Shown here piece by piece: positions 19,541 through 21,197 of a stretch of DNA of 21,197 nt. The stretch covers positions 1 to 21,197 of the forward strand of contig JAYMSP010003082.1 of the NCBI GenBank assembly GCA_036897095.1, written 5' to 3'. Source of the stretch: Plantago elongata (lineage: Eukaryota > Streptophyta > Magnoliopsida > Lamiales > Plantaginaceae). Below the pieces are notes generated by a model that worked only from the letters and a program-made list of their open reading frames with translations, was not told the DNA's origin and ran no database searches. Positions within the stretch are counted from its first letter, which is position 1. The number at the start of each line of letters is the position of its first letter. Position numbers and translations under genes: made by a program.

Positions 19541-19622
19541 TGAATCCAGGTGGATTCGAACCACCATCCTCCCAATGCACAAAATGCAGTTGAGCGCTCT
19601 TCCAGTTTGAGCTTATGGATCC
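19541..19622 (-). tRNA. tRNA-like gene or pseudogene, isotype uncertain (possible Cys-GCA)
   Basis: On the - strand GGATCCA pairs with TGGATTC to give a 7-bp acceptor stem (one G-T pair). GCTC/GAGC forms the D stem, and GGTGG-TTCGAAT-CCACC is a perfect T arm containing a consensus B box (GGTTCGAATCC). The anticodon arm is poor: CTCAA-CTGCATT-TTGTG has a mismatch and would read GCA (Cys), but position 37 is T and about seven bases too many lie between the arms (82 nt in all). Alternatively CAACTGCA/TGCATTG folds into one long hairpin. Acceptor and T arm are intact, but the molecule is probably not a standard working tRNA; an organelle-derived or SINE-related copy is possible. Confidence 0.5.
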
Positions 19623-21197
19623 ACAACACATTGAATTTCAAACACTAATAAATCTAATGGATGATTCAGGAAAGAGTATCCATTGTTCTCAAATTCACTC
19701 CACATTGAAATTGAAATGAATTGGCAAAATATCTTAAGTGACCACTAATCATCCTTGATTAGATCTTAGAACATGTCGCCCATTCATATCTTCCCTGTTT
19801 CTTAGAAGAGCAATTTGGGACCGACCAATTAGTCATTAGATATGCAACCGATGTTTAACGAACTTATTCTTTAGTGTGAAAAGTGCTAATTATGGTGGTG
19901 AGTTTTACACGAGTCATTTGGAATCGGCAAATAAAAAAAACACCAACTCCATTCAATTTGAAACCCTAACATTTCACCTATAATTTTGGGTAAAAAGGAT
20001 TAGATAGATAATTAGTAAGTGAATGGTGAAAAGCTTAATACATGACAAAATATTTAAATTGAAAAAAAGTAGATTGTTCTAATGAAAAGTTTATAATGAA
20101 ATGGAGGGGGATCAAATATTTATTACTGTACTACTACCTTCGATAAACACTTCATAACCGAAAGCTTTTTGTATACTAGGAAAATTTGTTCATCATAATT
20201 TTACTAACTAATTTTTTATTTAGTAGAATTTTAATGGGCTAATGGAAATATCATTTCAATGCATGACGTTTTTAAACCCTATAGAAGAGAATTTAGAAAT
20301 TGAAGAATCCTTTGAGAATATGAATCAACATACTGGGGTAACAGAATTCCAGTAGACAAGAATGTTCATCTTCACCAATAACTTCTCCGTTCCACCTTAT
20401 GCCATAAAAATTTTGATGTTATCAAATTCAAGGAGAACAAACCACAAACAACACTACCAAAATCAAATAATCCCTATTAGGAAACTCAATTCATCACCGC
20501 TGGCAAAATTTACAGATAATCTGCGCACAATTCATTTCTTATTTCAGTTTCATGAAATCAAAGAATGGTTAGTACTACAGATAAATTTGGTCACACATCA
20601 CAATTTAACTGCAGTTCTTTATAATAGAATCAAACATAAATCCAAAGAAAATTAAATTAAACAGCAGCTAAGCTATACATACCATATCAAGTTAGATGGT
20701 GTTACAGTTTCCCCACCAGCAAATAAAAGTAACATGACCTCCATATGCAATCCCAAAACATCTTCAGGAAAATGCTTTCCCATGCATCTTTGCCAGGAAT
20801 ATAAACAATAACCTAGGGGAGTCATTTCGTACAGTAATGATGTAGACATTTTTTTTCATACGCATGGCAAGAAAGCCTAAACTCAAGAATTTACCAACAA
20901 TGCATGCCTCAAACCAAACCACTAAAGAGCTAATAAACACCTGGTGTGGAAAGGGTTTGTAATCAAAGCAGAGAGACGCACAAATGCAAATAATTGACGA
21001 CAAACTCAACAACGAACAAACTATAGGTTGAAGAGGATGAATCTCTATAAAAGTGGAGGAAATGAGATTTTCTGAAAAGCTTTTGAACAGGAGACTAACA
21101 CAAAATGCAAGGGTATGTGCAAAGAACGAATGTTTGTCACGAAGATGTGTAGTGGCAGAAATGGGATTTTCTAGGGTTGTTATGCATGGTGGGGGGT
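19623..21197. other. AT-rich intergenic DNA to the right edge
   Basis: No convincing coding exon was found. A 246-bp open frame on the - strand (20764-21012) resembles no protein I know and has no conserved motif. A MITE-like string near 20130-20240 (TACTACCTTCGATAAACACT, then TTTAGTAGAATTTTAA) resembles the fragment at 14880. The last 150 bp are less AT-rich and could be an untranslated part of a gene beyond the window, but nothing proves it. Confidence 0.4.

Noticed and set aside
20764..21012. An 82-codon open frame on the - strand near the right edge.
   Set aside because: Its composition is unremarkable and it has no splice context or family resemblance; most likely chance.

Overview
The window is nuclear DNA of a flowering plant, most likely a eudicot. 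It is AT-rich, its genes have GT-AG introns, and it carries a Cassandra-type TRIM retrotransposon, a Stowaway MITE, tRNA-derived short elements and Ty1/copia and CACTA debris. The species cannot be named from the sequence.

Two protein genes face each other tail to tail. At about 2.3-3.8 kb on the + strand lies a three-exon gene for a small one-pass membrane protein of the DUF1195 family (179 aa in the preferred model). At 5.5-14.7 kb on the - strand lies a ten-coding-exon gene for a 1755-aa GYF-domain protein that looks like the orthologue of Arabidopsis EXA1/PSIG1. It has a YX4L-hydrophobic eIF4E-binding motif, the GYF adaptor domain, a Gln-rich stretch and the conserved C-terminal region. 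The exon phases agree across all nine introns. The last intron carries a long (AAT)n microsatellite.

Left flank (1-2.3 kb): a remnant of a CACTA tnp2 transposase at the window edge, then AT-rich DNA, a complete 154-bp Stowaway-like MITE, and an 88-bp tRNA-derived retroposed element with a near-perfect 17-bp target-site duplication. The 1.7 kb between the two gene ends holds a strong 13-bp-arm hairpin and decayed transposon-like repeats.

Right flank (14.8-21.2 kb): transposon-rich DNA upstream of the EXA1-like gene. It holds a Cassandra solo LTR (15527-15914) with an internal duplication, then a Ty1/copia gag pseudogene (about 18009 down to 16231, - strand). The pseudogene is split by an unusual composite Cassandra insertion at 16501-17692. 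That insertion has a complete inverted element (LTR-99 bp-LTR), a tRNA-like module, and a second half-element in the opposite direction (99 bp-LTR). A 5-bp CTTTG duplication lies only at its outer ends, so it seems to have integrated once as an inverted dimer-like unit. Further right are a 16-bp perfect hairpin, a tRNA-like sequence (19541-19622, -) and otherwise featureless AT-rich DNA.

The genes do not form a pathway that can be read from the sequence. The most unusual signal is the Cassandra composite and its central tRNA-like module.
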